64,000 nucleotides of DNA from Microcoleus sp. FACHB-672. GTDB lineage: Bacteria > Cyanobacteriota > Cyanobacteriia > Cyanobacteriales > Oscillatoriaceae. Numbering within the stretch: position 1 is the stretch's first letter; each line of letters opens with the position of its first letter. The notes beneath the pieces are model-generated. The model searched no databases and was not told where the DNA came from. It saw only the letters and a program-made list of their open reading frames with translations. The stretch spans positions 62,001 to 126,000 of the forward strand of contig NZ_JACJOU010000004.1 in the NCBI RefSeq assembly GCF_014695725.1, written 5' to 3'. The position numbers and the translations under genes were made by a program. Positions 27,087 to 37,468 of the stretch are shown one piece after another.

Positions 27087-27149
27087 AACGCAAAGGAAAC
27101 GCACACAATTTTCAGAGGATTGTGCAATAACTTCTGCGCTCTTTGCGTT
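27087..27149. repeat. Inverted repeat between convergent fabG and Crp genes
   Basis: AACGCAAAG (27087-27095) and CTTTGCGTT (27141-27149) are perfect complements, with a second imperfect stem inside (GCACACAAT against ATTGTGC). It lies between the two convergent stop codons and could act as a shared terminator, though no strong T tract follows. Confidence 0.45.
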
Positions 27150-27166
27150 AAAAGTGCCTTTTCTAT

Positions 27167-27757
27167 TTAAATTTCATAGTGCCAAAACGGTTGTCGGTCG
27201 GGGACAACAATATAGCGGTGTTGATGCCGGCTAATGAGTCCTTGCTTTTCAAAATTCTTCAGCATCCGGGTGACGGTTACTCGGTTTGAACCGATGATTT
27301 CTGAAATTTCTTGATGCGTTAAACGCAGATCAATGAGCTGTCCTTGCTCGACTTGACGACCAAATCTTTTAGAGAGCCAAGTTAACAGCTTTAAAAGAGA
27401 GGCATCTATGGGTTTGCAATACCGCAATTCTAAGAATTCTTCTAACTGCTGAGTGTGCTGAATTAGCGATTTGATAAATTCGTAACTGTTATTTGCCGGC
27501 AAAACAGTCGCCTCTACCAGGGTCAAGCATTCAATGGTATAAGGTTCAGCTTTTGATAGCACTTTGCCAACAATATCCTGGGCACCCCATAATCCTAGAG
27601 GGATCAGCGTTCCGTCTTCACTCCAGGTAAATGTCCGCACCACGCCGCTTTTAATCTGCCAGATTTCATGAGGTTTCAAAGGCAGTAGAGAGCGGCGAGC
27701 AAAAGTTGTTTGTGTCCGGTTGGGATACTGATCGAATAAGACGGGAGAAACTATCAT
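27167..27757 (-). CDS. Crp/Fnr-family transcriptional regulator
   Basis: A 196-residue regulator. The N-terminal cyclic-nucleotide-like beta-barrel is degenerate: the cAMP-contact signature with Arg and Ser is missing, and there are no Fnr-type cysteines. The C-terminal winged helix is clear, with LRLTHQEISEIIGSNRVTVT as the helix-turn-helix and a wing ending RYIVVPD. It belongs to the cyanobacterial Crp/Fnr group of short members, some of which regulate nitrogen or photosynthesis genes; its effector and targets are unknown. Single gene convergent with fabG. Confidence 0.83.
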   Translation of the reverse strand: MIVSPVLFDQYPNRTQTTFARRSLLPLKPHEIWQIKSGVVRTFTWSEDGTLIPLGLWGAQDIVGKVLSKAEPYTIECLTLVEATVLPANNSYEFIKSLIQHTQQLEEFLELRYCKPIDASLLKLLTWLSKRFGRQVEQGQLIDLRLTHQEISEIIGSNRVTVTRMLKNFEKQGLISRHQHRYIVVPDRQPFWHYEI

Positions 27758-27986
27758 CTTTAATTCTTATTTATTGAGGATTTCTTTAATGAGAACATTT
27801 TAACTTCTAAAGAATTCTTGTTCTTTAAAATGGGGCTGTGGGAAAGATTTTTCGGTTTTCTAGTGTTCAATATTGCTTTACGAATTGAAGCCGGTTAAAC
27901 AAGGCTTGAATCATTTTTGCATCTGGATATAGACCGGCTTTCCTTGTCGTCAGGTAATTTTCCTCGAAATAGCAACAGTGGAGCCA

Positions 27987-28295
27987 TTAAAAGGAATGTC
28001 TTGGAGAATCAGGAAACTGAGACCGACGACTGCTAGAGGTTTCCTTAAAAAAGGCTCCCCCAAACGCACCAAGAAGCGCTCCGGCAATGGCTCCAGTAAG
28101 GGTGCCGGCAATTAGTGCCGTGACTCGCCAAATGATGGCAAATTGGCGTGGCTTTGGCTCTATCTGTACTGTAAACATTAAGCCGGTAATTGCTCCGTAT
28201 ATCAAGCCGTAACCTGACCAAAACAAGGTTTCACCCACGGCTTCAAAGGGAGTCCTTATCACGTCAATTGTGGTTAAAACTATTTTTTTCATCAC
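27987..28295 (-). CDS. Hypothetical small membrane protein
   Basis: A 102-residue protein with two hydrophobic Gly-rich helices (LFWSGYGLIYGAITGLMFTV and ALIAGTLTGAIAGALLGAFG) and a short basic C-terminus. No family recognised. It is divergent from the Rrf2 regulator, and the shared 215-base gap contains a strong inverted repeat, so the regulator may control it too. Two start methionines are adjacent. Confidence 0.65.
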   Translation of the reverse strand: MMKKIVLTTIDVIRTPFEAVGETLFWSGYGLIYGAITGLMFTVQIEPKPRQFAIIWRVTALIAGTLTGAIAGALLGAFGGAFFKETSSSRRSQFPDSPRHSF

Positions 28296-28355
28296 AGCAT
28301 TTCTCTCTGACTAAACTTGAGCGCAAATCTGCTCAGTCGCTCATTGAGTTAGATA

Positions 28356-28387
28356 AACTACGGTAAATCGATAGACATACCGTAGTT
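28356..28387. promoter_or_regulatory. Inverted-repeat operator upstream of Rrf2 regulator
   Basis: AACTACGGTA (28356-28365) and TACCGTAGTT (28378-28387) are perfect 10-base arms around a 12-base spacer. The outer CGCTCA and TGAGCG extend the symmetry. A further half-site, CCGTAGT at 28463-28469, abuts TATAAT (28469-28474), a likely -10 box for the Rrf2 gene. The layout suggests autoregulation by the Rrf2 protein and perhaps control of the divergent membrane protein (inference). Confidence 0.6.
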
Positions 28388-28510
28388 AGTGAGCGTTAAT
28401 CAGGAGTATGTCACGAGCAAGCCCAGTTCGTCAAGAAAAAATACTTAAACTCTATCGGGTAACCGTAGTATAATAAAAAATCGATGTTGGCCTTTGGGTG
28501 ATGGCAACTC

Positions 28511-28951
28511 ATGGAACTATCGTGTAAAGTCAAGTACGCTATGGTGGCACTTCTAGAACTTGCCAGCCGGTATGGACACGGGGAACCCGTGCAGATCAGT
28601 CAAATTGCGGCAAGTCAGCAGATACCAGACCGTTATTTAGAGCAACTGTTAACCACACTCCGTCGTGGTGGCTTCGTCCGCAGTCAACGCGGATCGAAAG
28701 GTGGTTATTTGTTGGCCAAGCCGCCTTGGCAGATCCCCCTGTTAGAAGTGTTCGATTGCTTAGAAGGGCCACAAAGTGTTGAACATGATGGACAGTCGGA
28801 TTCAGTCCCGACGCCAGAGAGTGCCGCCCTTCAAGAGGTTTGGACAGAATCAAATTTAGCAGCCCAAGAAGTTTTGCGGCGCTATTCGTTACAGGATTTG
28901 TGCCTAAAACGGGATGATTGCCAGCGATTGAATATTATGTATTACATATAG
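28511..28951 (+). CDS. Rrf2-family transcriptional regulator
   Basis: A 146-residue winged-helix regulator. The N-terminal MELSCKVKYAMVALLELASR, the HTH around QISQIAASQQIPDRYLEQLL, and the wing LRRGGFVRSQRGSKGGYLLA match Rrf2/IscR/CymR proteins. Three cysteines are present (Cys5, one near residue 83, and the C-terminal RDDC), but not in the IscR cluster spacing, so an Fe-S ligand set is uncertain. It lies 52 bases upstream of cysK on the same strand, the arrangement of cysteine-responsive Rrf2 regulators. Control of cysK is therefore likely but inferred. Confidence 0.88.
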   Translation: MELSCKVKYAMVALLELASRYGHGEPVQISQIAASQQIPDRYLEQLLTTLRRGGFVRSQRGSKGGYLLAKPPWQIPLLEVFDCLEGPQSVEHDGQSDSVPTPESAALQEVWTESNLAAQEVLRRYSLQDLCLKRDDCQRLNIMYYI

Positions 28952-29003
28952 CGTTTAGCAAATTACGCTATCCCTCATTCAAAACTCAAAACTTAAAACA
29001 ATT

Positions 29004-29966
29004 ATGCGGATTGCTCATGATGTTACAGAATTGATTGGCCACACACCTTTAGTTCAGCTAAATCGAATTCCCCAAGCAGAAGGGTGTGTTGCCAGAATTG
29101 TCGTGAAGTTGGAGGGGATGAACCCAGCCTCCTCTGTTAAAGATCGCATCGGCATTAGTATGGTTCAGGCGGCTGAGGAAGCCGGTGAAATTCAGCCGGG
29201 AAAAACGGTTTTAGTGGAACCCACTTCTGGAAACACCGGCATCGCCTTGGCAATGGTGGCAGCCGCAAAGGGATATCGCTTAATCTTAACGATGCCCGAA
29301 ACCATGAGCCAAGAACGGCGGGCAATGTTGAAAGCTTATGGGGCGCAGCTGGAATTAACCCCTGGCGTTGAGGGCATGAAAGGGGCAATTGCCAGGGCCG
29401 AACAAATTGTGGCCACAACCCCCAATGCCTTTATGCCGCAACAGTTTCGTAACCCGGCCAATGCTAAAATCCACCGGGAAGCGACAGCGGAAGAAATTTG
29501 GGCAGATACGGATGGGGAAGTGGATATTTTGGTGGCTGGGGTTGGCACCGGCGGCACCATTACCGGCGTTGCTGAGGTGATTAAACAGCGCAAACCCAGC
29601 TTTCAAGCAATTGCGGTTGAACCTGTCAATAGTCCCGTGCTTTCTGGGGGATATGCCGGCCCGCATAAAATACAAGGAATTGGTGCCGGCTTTATTCCTG
29701 AAGTGTTGAAAGTCGATTTAATTGATGAAGTCATCGCCATTAGTGATGACGATTCAATGGCCTATAGTCGGCGTTTGGCGCGGGAAGAGGGTTTACTGTC
29801 TGGCATCTCTGCCGGCGCTGCTTTAGCTGCTGCCATCCAAGTTGCAAAGCGTCCAGAAAATGCCGGTCGATTAATTGTAATGGTGCAGCCAAGTTTTGGC
29901 GAACGCTACTTGAGTACACCGCTGTTCCAAGATTTAGAAAAGCTTGAGGCTGTGGCAGTTAAATAA
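29004..29966 (+). CDS. cysK: Cysteine synthase A
   Basis: A 320-residue PLP enzyme (O-acetylserine sulfhydrylase) that makes cysteine from O-acetylserine and sulfide. The PLP lysine is in [11 protein letters not shown] (about residue 46). The substrate loop [12 protein letters not shown] and the phosphate-binding [10 protein letters not shown] glycine loop are intact, with SGISAGAA near the C-terminus. Length and motifs fit CysK rather than cystathionine beta-synthase. The Rrf2 regulator precedes it closely. Confidence 0.95.
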   Translation: MRIAHDVTELIGHTPLVQLNRIPQAEGCVARIVVKLEGMNPASSVKDRIGISMVQAAEEAGEIQPGKTVLVEPTSGNTGIALAMVAAAKGYRLILTMPETMSQERRAMLKAYGAQLELTPGVEGMKGAIARAEQIVATTPNAFMPQQFRNPANAKIHREATAEEIWADTDGEVDILVAGVGTGGTITGVAEVIKQRKPSFQAIAVEPVNSPVLSGGYAGPHKIQGIGAGFIPEVLKVDLIDEVIAISDDDSMAYSRRLAREEGLLSGISAGAALAAAIQVAKRPENAGRLIVMVQPSFGERYLSTPLFQDLEKLEAVAVK

Positions 29967-30647
29967 GGAAGAATCGGGATTTTTTGAAGCCGGAATTAGG
30001 GTAAGTAAAATTCTCTAAATTGTTGGAGAAACTTACCTGATAAATATGGATAAGGGAGATTGTAGATTCAACCTTTAGCAAACCTCTGGAAAAGGGCGAA
30101 TTTGGTAAAAATTTTGCATAGCTTAAATTCAAACCAAAACTCGCCCGTCTTCCCCTTCTTGATATTTACTCAGTTTTTCTTCTATTTACTCTCGCGCCCC
30201 GATGTGATAGGGGCCAAGCCATTTGTCCTAGCCATTGGAATAATCGTTATAAGTCATTAGATGCACACTCTATTGATAAAATAAGGTGGCCACATATCTT
30301 CATTTTCCCATTGCAGAATTCCCACAGCAAAAACTCGAAGTTTTGCCGGCTCCCAATTCCATTGCTCTGTTGCCATGATAAAATCTCAAAATTAGAAGTT
30401 TGAGCGATTAAATTATATTATTTATACAAAATCCCAGAGTTGGGAAAATTATGACTCTTGCGAACAAGGGCCAACCAACCCTACATGGCCCTGGCTGCCT
30501 CGCTACCGGCTAAGCTAACGCGCATCTAATTCGCTATCCCCCTGTTTCTTTCTCTTGATCTCCACAGAAAAACTGATTTGCCTAGCAGATCAACGCCCGA
30601 TGGGCTAAAATCCGCTCAAATTTGTTCGGTGCTCCACACTCAAAAAT
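29967..30647. other. Long gene-free leader before groEL2
   Basis: About 680 bases without an open frame of note. It contains an imperfect hairpin just after cysK (GTAAGT and TTCTC at about 30001-30017 against GAGAA and ACTTAC at about 30025-30036) and a TAAAAT element at 30606-30611 that could be the groEL2 -10 box. No tRNA or riboswitch was recognised. It is long for a promoter and may hold an unannotated RNA. Confidence 0.5.
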
Positions 30648-30674
30648 TTAGCACTCAACCCCTGGGAGTGCTAA
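30648..30674 (+). promoter_or_regulatory. CIRCE operator for HrcA
   Basis: TTAGCACTC (30648-30656), nine bases, and GAGTGCTAA (30666-30674) match the consensus CIRCE element exactly. The HrcA repressor binds it and releases it on heat shock. It lies 34 bases before the groEL2 start codon. Confidence 0.97.
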
Positions 30675-30695
30675 ATTGTCTAGTTGGAGAACTAA

Positions 30696-32408
<1,713 letters not shown>

Positions 32409-32465
32409 TTCTCAGCACTTAGCCGTCAGCAGTCACTCGTCAAGAGTAATTAATTGCTGAACAAT

Positions 32466-32501
32466 AAAAGCAGTTTGCCTTTCCCGGCAAGCTGCTTTTT
32501 T
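32466..32501 (+). terminator. Terminator after groEL2
   Basis: AAAAGCAGTTTGCC pairs with GGCAAGCTGCTTTT (one G-T pair) around a 5-base loop, and the stem runs into T residues. It lies 58 bases after the stop codon. Confidence 0.9.
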
Positions 32502-32606
32502 GATCAGGGAACCTGAATGCATCCACGTAAATGTAACCAATAGATACACAGAATTTAAGATAAATCGCTTAAAATCACGAGTGAAAATCTGTTCAGGTCA
32601 CACAAC

Positions 32607-33773
32607 ATGACAGAAAACCGGATGCCACCGTCCCAATTCAAAATTCAACCCCAAGAGGAAGAGAAGGAAGATTATTTTGATTACTTCTATGACAAACCAG
32701 GCAGTTTACCAGGCACCCTTAACCTCGAACCAAATGCCCCACCTCCCGATATTGTGCTGATAGATTACTGTGAAGCGAATGCCTGCCGGCAGAAAATTAC
32801 CTCGCCCGAAGCTTGTGCGGCCTACTTAGATACCGAGTCAGTTTCTTGGGTGGATATTCTGGGTTTAGGCAATCAAGAAACTTGGCGTAAGCTGGGTCAA
32901 GTTTTTAATCTGCATCCCCTTACCCAAGAAGATATCGTCAACGTTCCTCAACGTCCCAAAGTTGCTGATTATAGTGACCACTTAGTGATCATTACTCAGA
33001 TGGTGATGCCTAAAGAACAGACAGGTGGTTTTTGGATTGAGCAGGTCAGTTTGGTTTTAGGGAAACATTACCTACTCACAGTGCAAGAAGAACCCGAACA
33101 CGATTGTTTTGGGCCGGTGCGCGAACGCATTCGTGCTAATCGCGGCAGTATTCGCAGAAATGGAGCAGATTATTTAACTTACGCTTTGTTAGATGCAATT
33201 ATTGATGGCTTTTTTCCCGTCTTAGAAGCTTATGGTGAGCGTATTAATGAACTTGAAGATGAAGTCGTAATGAACCCCACCCACCAAACATTACAAAAAA
33301 TCTATCAAATTAGGCGCGAATTACTCGCATTGCGTCGTGCAATTTGGCCACAGCGAGATGCGATTAATACCCTAATCCGAGATGGCAGCGATTTGCTCGG
33401 CCCATCCGTGCGAATTTACCTGCGAGACTGTTACGATCATGCCGTTCAAGTCATGGATATGGTCGAAACTTACCGAGAGCTAACTTCAGGTTTGATGGAT
33501 GTTTATCTCTCTTCCATGGGTAACCGAATGAATGAAATTATGAAACTTTTAACGGTTGTCTCTAGTATATTTATTCCCTTGACATTTATTGCCGGCGTCT
33601 ACGGCATGAATTTTAATGCAGAAACATCCCCCTGGAATATGCCAGAGCTTAACTGGTATTTTGGCTATCCATTTTGCTGGTTAATCATGAGTATAACTGC
33701 CTTTAGTTTGGTTTACTTTTTTTGGAGACGGGGCTGGTTTGAGAATTTCTCTGCAATAAAAAAGGAACCTTAG
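32607..33773 (+). CDS. corA: Magnesium/cobalt transporter CorA
   Basis: A 388-residue cation channel. The long soluble N-terminal domain (about 1-315) is followed by two C-terminal helices. The pore signature GMN is in FIAGVYGMNFN, and the short loop between helices carries MPELNWYF, as in the CorA family. The protein pentamerises and conducts Mg2+ (Co2+ and Ni2+ in some members). The first 45 residues are acidic and poorly conserved. Single gene. Confidence 0.92.
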   Translation: MTENRMPPSQFKIQPQEEEKEDYFDYFYDKPGSLPGTLNLEPNAPPPDIVLIDYCEANACRQKITSPEACAAYLDTESVSWVDILGLGNQETWRKLGQVFNLHPLTQEDIVNVPQRPKVADYSDHLVIITQMVMPKEQTGGFWIEQVSLVLGKHYLLTVQEEPEHDCFGPVRERIRANRGSIRRNGADYLTYALLDAIIDGFFPVLEAYGERINELEDEVVMNPTHQTLQKIYQIRRELLALRRAIWPQRDAINTLIRDGSDLLGPSVRIYLRDCYDHAVQVMDMVETYRELTSGLMDVYLSSMGNRMNEIMKLLTVVSSIFIPLTFIAGVYGMNFNAETSPWNMPELNWYFGYPFCWLIMSITAFSLVYFFWRRGWFENFSAIKKEP

Positions 33774-34021
33774 TAGCAACATTTTAAGCTAATATTTGAC
33801 AGACATAATAAGGAGAGAAAAGACAAATAGCTAGAAGCGAACTTTTTCAATTCAAAAGCACCTCAATAATTACGGGAAACACTAAAAAAATGTCAGGACA
33901 ATTAGCAGTTAGAGCTTGAAACGCCATTAAAAAATCGTTGCCCAGATCCCTTCGTTCCCCATCGTCGCGCCACCCGTGTTACTAGTCCAAAACTCAACAA
34001 CAGAAACGCTCGGTTTAGGTC

Positions 34022-34675
34022 ATGACTGAATACGACCTCTTAATTTTGACCATCTATGTGATAGTCGTCACATCCGTTCTTTACCAATCCATCAACTCAA
34101 TCGGAGAGCAAATTACGATTAAATTTGACCGAGCTAACTTTAAGCAACAACTCGCCGAGGTAAATATTACCGATATGGTTGAAGTTAAATTTGACTTTAA
34201 AGAACGTTACCAACTTGAGGAACTGCGTGAGTTAGTCATTAATATTAAAAATAATTCCCCAGAAAATGACATTGACGTCGATTGGGAAAGCTGCTGTCTG
34301 ATTGATCCCGATGGGCAAACGCAGCGGATTGTGCGACTTACACAGGGCTTAACTTACAATTTGTTTCAAGCCCAAGTTGGCAGTGTGATTGCCCCAGGTA
34401 AAAACCTTAAGGAAAAATTCACCTCTGAAACTGTCCTGAAACGCGAGTCAGAAACCGGCCCTTTCAAACCCGCTGAGCCTTTAATCAAACGCTCTCAGCT
34501 CAAACTAAAACCTGGCTCCACAAACCCCTGGATTCCGTTTTCCCTCAGACTGGTGCTGCGGCTGAGCGATCCCACCACTCCTGAGGACGTGAAGCCCTCT
34601 TATGCTTTGTACTGCCTGTTCAGTGTCAAAAAACTTGAGTGGATATACGCCCTTCCTTGGTATTCCAAGCGGTAA
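34022..34675 (+). CDS. Conserved hypothetical membrane-anchored protein
   Basis: A 217-residue protein with one N-terminal transmembrane helix (LLILTIYVIVVTSVLYQSI) and a soluble, beta-rich remainder. No domain recognised. It is followed within 65 bases by rnpB. A promoter-less position directly before rnpB suggests that transcripts could run into it, but this is inference. Function unknown. Confidence 0.65.
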   Translation: MTEYDLLILTIYVIVVTSVLYQSINSIGEQITIKFDRANFKQQLAEVNITDMVEVKFDFKERYQLEELRELVINIKNNSPENDIDVDWESCCLIDPDGQTQRIVRLTQGLTYNLFQAQVGSVIAPGKNLKEKFTSETVLKRESETGPFKPAEPLIKRSQLKLKPGSTNPWIPFSLRLVLRLSDPTTPEDVKPSYALYCLFSVKKLEWIYALPWYSKR

Positions 34676-34737
34676 GCGAACGACTGATGAAAGCCGGCAA
34701 GCGTAAAAAGTCCCTCAAGGAATTAGACTGGAATTAA

Positions 34738-35168
34738 GGAGAGAGTAGGCGCAGGTGGTTGCGGATGGGTGTGCTAACCCGTCTGAGGAAAGTCCGGGCT
34801 CCCGAAAGACCAAACTTGCTGGGTAACGCCCAGTGCGGGTGACCGTGAGGAAAGTGCCACAGAAAGATACCGCCAAACTTTGTCCTGAGTCCTAAGTCGT
34901 GAGTGTGTGTATACTCAGGACTTAGCACTCAGGGCGGTTTTGGTAAGGGTGCAAAGGTGCGGTAAGAGCGCACCAGCAGCGTCGAGAGGCGCTGGCTCGG
35001 TAAACCCCGGTTGGGAGCAAGGTCAGAGGAACTAAGGTTGGTCTTTTACCCGTTCCGTCGAGATGTACCGCTAGAGGCGTCTGGTAACAGGCGTCGGAGA
35101 TAGATAGCTACCTTCTTAGCTGCGCGTCAGTTAGGAAAACAGAACCCGGCTTATGTCCGACTCTCTCC
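34738..35168 (+). ncRNA. rnpB: RNase P RNA (bacterial type A)
   Basis: The catalytic RNA that matures the 5' ends of tRNAs. The 5' strand of P1 (GGAGAGAGT from 34738) pairs with ACTCTCTCC ending at 35168. The conserved core is clear: GAGGAAAGTCCGGGCTC near 34787, GTGAGGAAAGTGCCACAGAAA near 34844, a GGTAAACCCC segment near 35000, and the 3' ACAGAACCCGGCTTA. A T tract follows the 3' end. A heptamer-repeat arm (34882-34933) is inserted in the specificity half. Confidence 0.96.
34882..34933 (+). repeat. Heptamer repeats inside RNase P RNA
   Basis: GTCCTGA, GTCCTAA and GTCGTGA stand in tandem (34882-34902), and ACTCAGG, ACTTAGC, ACTCAGG (34913-34933) are their near complements, so the insert folds into one long stem with two mismatches. 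STRR insertions at this kind of place in rnpB have been described in heterocyst-forming cyanobacteria. Confidence 0.85.
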
Positions 35169-35259
35169 CCTTTTTTATTTGGAATTCTAGATTTTAGAAT
35201 TTGAATTGGCGATAACATTTAAACTTCAAACTCTAAAATTCCAATCAAGCTGTTCTGTC

Positions 35260-35991
35260 ATGACCCTCACTCATCCTCACCGCCAAAAGCAACTCCAAAA
35301 ACTACTCCAAAAATTAGGACTTTCTGAAAACTCGCCGGTGCAATGGCAACTGCTCGATTTAGCGCTGACTCATCCGACAATTTCACCGGCAGCTAACTAT
35401 GAGCAACTAGAGTTTGTCGGAGATGCCGTGGTGCGTCTAGCGGCGGCAGAGTTGTTATTAGAAACTTATCCAGACTGTCAAGTGGGTGAGTTTGCGGCAA
35501 TTCGTTCGGTGTTGGTGAGTGATCGCGCTCTGGCCAAGATCGCTGACAGCTACGGTTGGGACCGTTATTTACTCGTTGCCAATAGTGCTGCTGCTGACAC
35601 AGCCGGCTTGGAATCACGTCTGGCAGATTCTCTGGAAGCTGTCTTAGCCGCGCTTTATCTGAGCACTCATACGCTAGAACTTGTACGCCCCTGGCTCGAT
35701 TCTCACTTTAAGCAACTGGCAACTGAAATTCGCACCGATCCCGCCCGCCAAAATTACAAAGCCGCCCTCCAAGAATGGACTCAAGCGCACTACAAAGCTT
35801 TGCCGGTTTATCGTGTTAAGGAAACGACGCAAGTTCATGATGATGCCCAGCGATTTACTGCTGAGGTGTTGCTGGAAGGCCGCCGGTTGGGTCAAGGCAA
35901 AGGCCGGTCAATTAAGGCTGCTCAACAAGCTGCTGCCCAGGAAGCTTTTTTGTCTTTGCATCAAGCATCTCATCCCGATTTTGAGCCTTGA
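35260..35991 (+). CDS. rnc: Ribonuclease III
   Basis: A 243-residue double-stranded RNA endonuclease. The catalytic signature appears as NYEQLEFVGDAVV, a cyanobacterial variant of NERLEFLGDAVL. The second acidic cluster is in ADSLEAVLAALYL. A dsRNA-binding domain follows at about 155-240 (NYKAALQEWTQAHYKALPVY, then GRSIKAAQQAAAQEAF). The ATG at 35260 is preferred; the frame extends to a TTG at 35206 without family similarity. It starts 91 bases after rnpB on the same strand, pairing two RNA-processing genes. Confidence 0.93.
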   Translation: MTLTHPHRQKQLQKLLQKLGLSENSPVQWQLLDLALTHPTISPAANYEQLEFVGDAVVRLAAAELLLETYPDCQVGEFAAIRSVLVSDRALAKIADSYGWDRYLLVANSAAADTAGLESRLADSLEAVLAALYLSTHTLELVRPWLDSHFKQLATEIRTDPARQNYKAALQEWTQAHYKALPVYRVKETTQVHDDAQRFTAEVLLEGRRLGQGKGRSIKAAQQAAAQEAFLSLHQASHPDFEP

Positions 35992-36427
35992 AAGAAAGCT
36001 TTTCTATTAGTATGAATGATTAGAATGGATGAACATCAAAAAATGTGCAATTTTGCTAAGTTTTGCAGGAATTTTTTATAATTTTTTGAAAAAATAAGAT
36101 TTTTAAAAGTTTTTATGGTACTATCTTACAATAGACATCTGTGCGTAAATAATATTTTTCGAATATCCAATTGTGTTCATTATAACCTGTTAATACCCAA
36201 CTAAATATTACAATACAAACAGTAAAAATTAAAAAGTCAGCGACTGTATTTTTAAACCTCTAAAATTTTGTAGAAAAATTTTGTAAGAAACTTTTGACTA
36301 GGGGTATCTGACCTCAATTATAAGCTTGAACTGTGTTGCATTTATTGATGTCTGCCGGCCTACCGTTAGCGCCAAAGTTTGAAATTGCAGAAAAATATGC
36401 GAACAGTCAATTATGAGTTAGGAATTA
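35992..36427. other. Gene-free AT-rich stretch
   Basis: About 435 bases rich in A/T runs, between rnc and the Gfo/Idh/MocA gene. I see no open frame, hairpin with T tract or repeat that stands out. Confidence 0.5.
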
Positions 36428-37468
36428 ATGGAAAATATAAAATCTGAAATCGAAAAGCCGATGGGTATTGCCGTATTGGGCGCGGGCCGGTGGGGTGCCC
36501 ATTTGGTTCGCAATTTCTTAGAACATTCCCTAGCGGAGATTGTCGCTGTCGTAGACCCTCATCCGGAACGCTTGAGCGCACTCCAGCAGCGATTTGAGCT
36601 GGATGCCGGCGTCATTATGTCTACTGACTGGGCGCAGGTGCGGCACCTGCCGGCCATTGAGGCGGTTGTGATCGCAACGCCGGCATTGACTCACTATGCC
36701 TTAATTGCTGACGCACTAAAGCAGGGCTATCATGTCTTGGCCGAAAAACCTTTAACACTGAATGTGGCTGAATCTCTGGAACTGTGCCATCTGGCGGAAC
36801 ACCACGGCTGTGTTTTGGTAGTTGACCACACTTACCTGTTTCACCCAGCAGTCGAACAAGGCCAGAAAACGATTCAGTCGGGTTGTCTGGGCCAGTTGCG
36901 CTACGGCTACGCCACCCGCACCCACCAAGGGCCGGTGCGCCCGGATGCTGATGCTTTGTGGGATTTAGCTGTTCATGACATAAACATTTTTAATACCTGG
37001 CTGGGACTTGTTCCCTCTCAAGTGCAAGCCACCGGCACCGTCTGGCTTCAGGGGGAGGGGGAAAAGAAATTGGCTGACTTAGTCTGGGTGACGCTCACCT
37101 ATGCCACCGGCTTTCAAGCATTTATCCATCTGTGTTGGTGTAACCCTGATAAACAAAGGCGTTTGGGGGTTGTGGGCAGCCAAGGTACTTTAATTTTTGA
37201 TGAAATGTCACCGGAGGCAGTGCTGAGCTTATACCCAGGTTATTTCGAGCGCACCGGCACAGGGTTTACGCCAACGGTTGCGCCTCGTGAGGTACTCACC
37301 CTAGAGCCGGCTGAGCCTTTAGCGCGGGTTTGTGATCATTTTCTGAACTGTGCCCTCAAAAAAATACCCTCCCCTGTTTCGTCAGGTTGGAAGGGTGTGG
37401 AGTTGGTGCGAATTCTCAGCGCTTTAACCGAGTCAATGAAGCGGGGAGGGCAGTTGGTGCCGGTTTAG
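36428..37468 (+). CDS. Gfo/Idh/MocA-family oxidoreductase
   Basis: A 346-residue NAD(P)-dependent sugar or sugar-nucleotide dehydrogenase. The Rossmann motif is VLGAGRWGAHLVRNF (about 16-30), and EKPLTLN holds the conserved lysine. The second domain contains WDLAVHDINIF with the family's catalytic histidine region. The substrate is not determined; similar proteins act in inositol, UDP-sugar or exopolysaccharide metabolism. Its stop codon overlaps the convergent histidine kinase by 4 bases. Confidence 0.88.
   Translation: MENIKSEIEKPMGIAVLGAGRWGAHLVRNFLEHSLAEIVAVVDPHPERLSALQQRFELDAGVIMSTDWAQVRHLPAIEAVVIATPALTHYALIADALKQGYHVLAEKPLTLNVAESLELCHLAEHHGCVLVVDHTYLFHPAVEQGQKTIQSGCLGQLRYGYATRTHQGPVRPDADALWDLAVHDINIFNTWLGLVPSQVQATGTVWLQGEGEKKLADLVWVTLTYATGFQAFIHLCWCNPDKQRRLGVVGSQGTLIFDEMSPEAVLSLYPGYFERTGTGFTPTVAPREVLTLEPAEPLARVCDHFLNCALKKIPSPVSSGWKGVELVRILSALTESMKRGGQLVPV

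Noticed and set aside
34938-35060. tRNA-like stem in the RNase P region
   Set aside because: The stems belong to the RNase P RNA core, and no anticodon arm or T-loop consensus is present.
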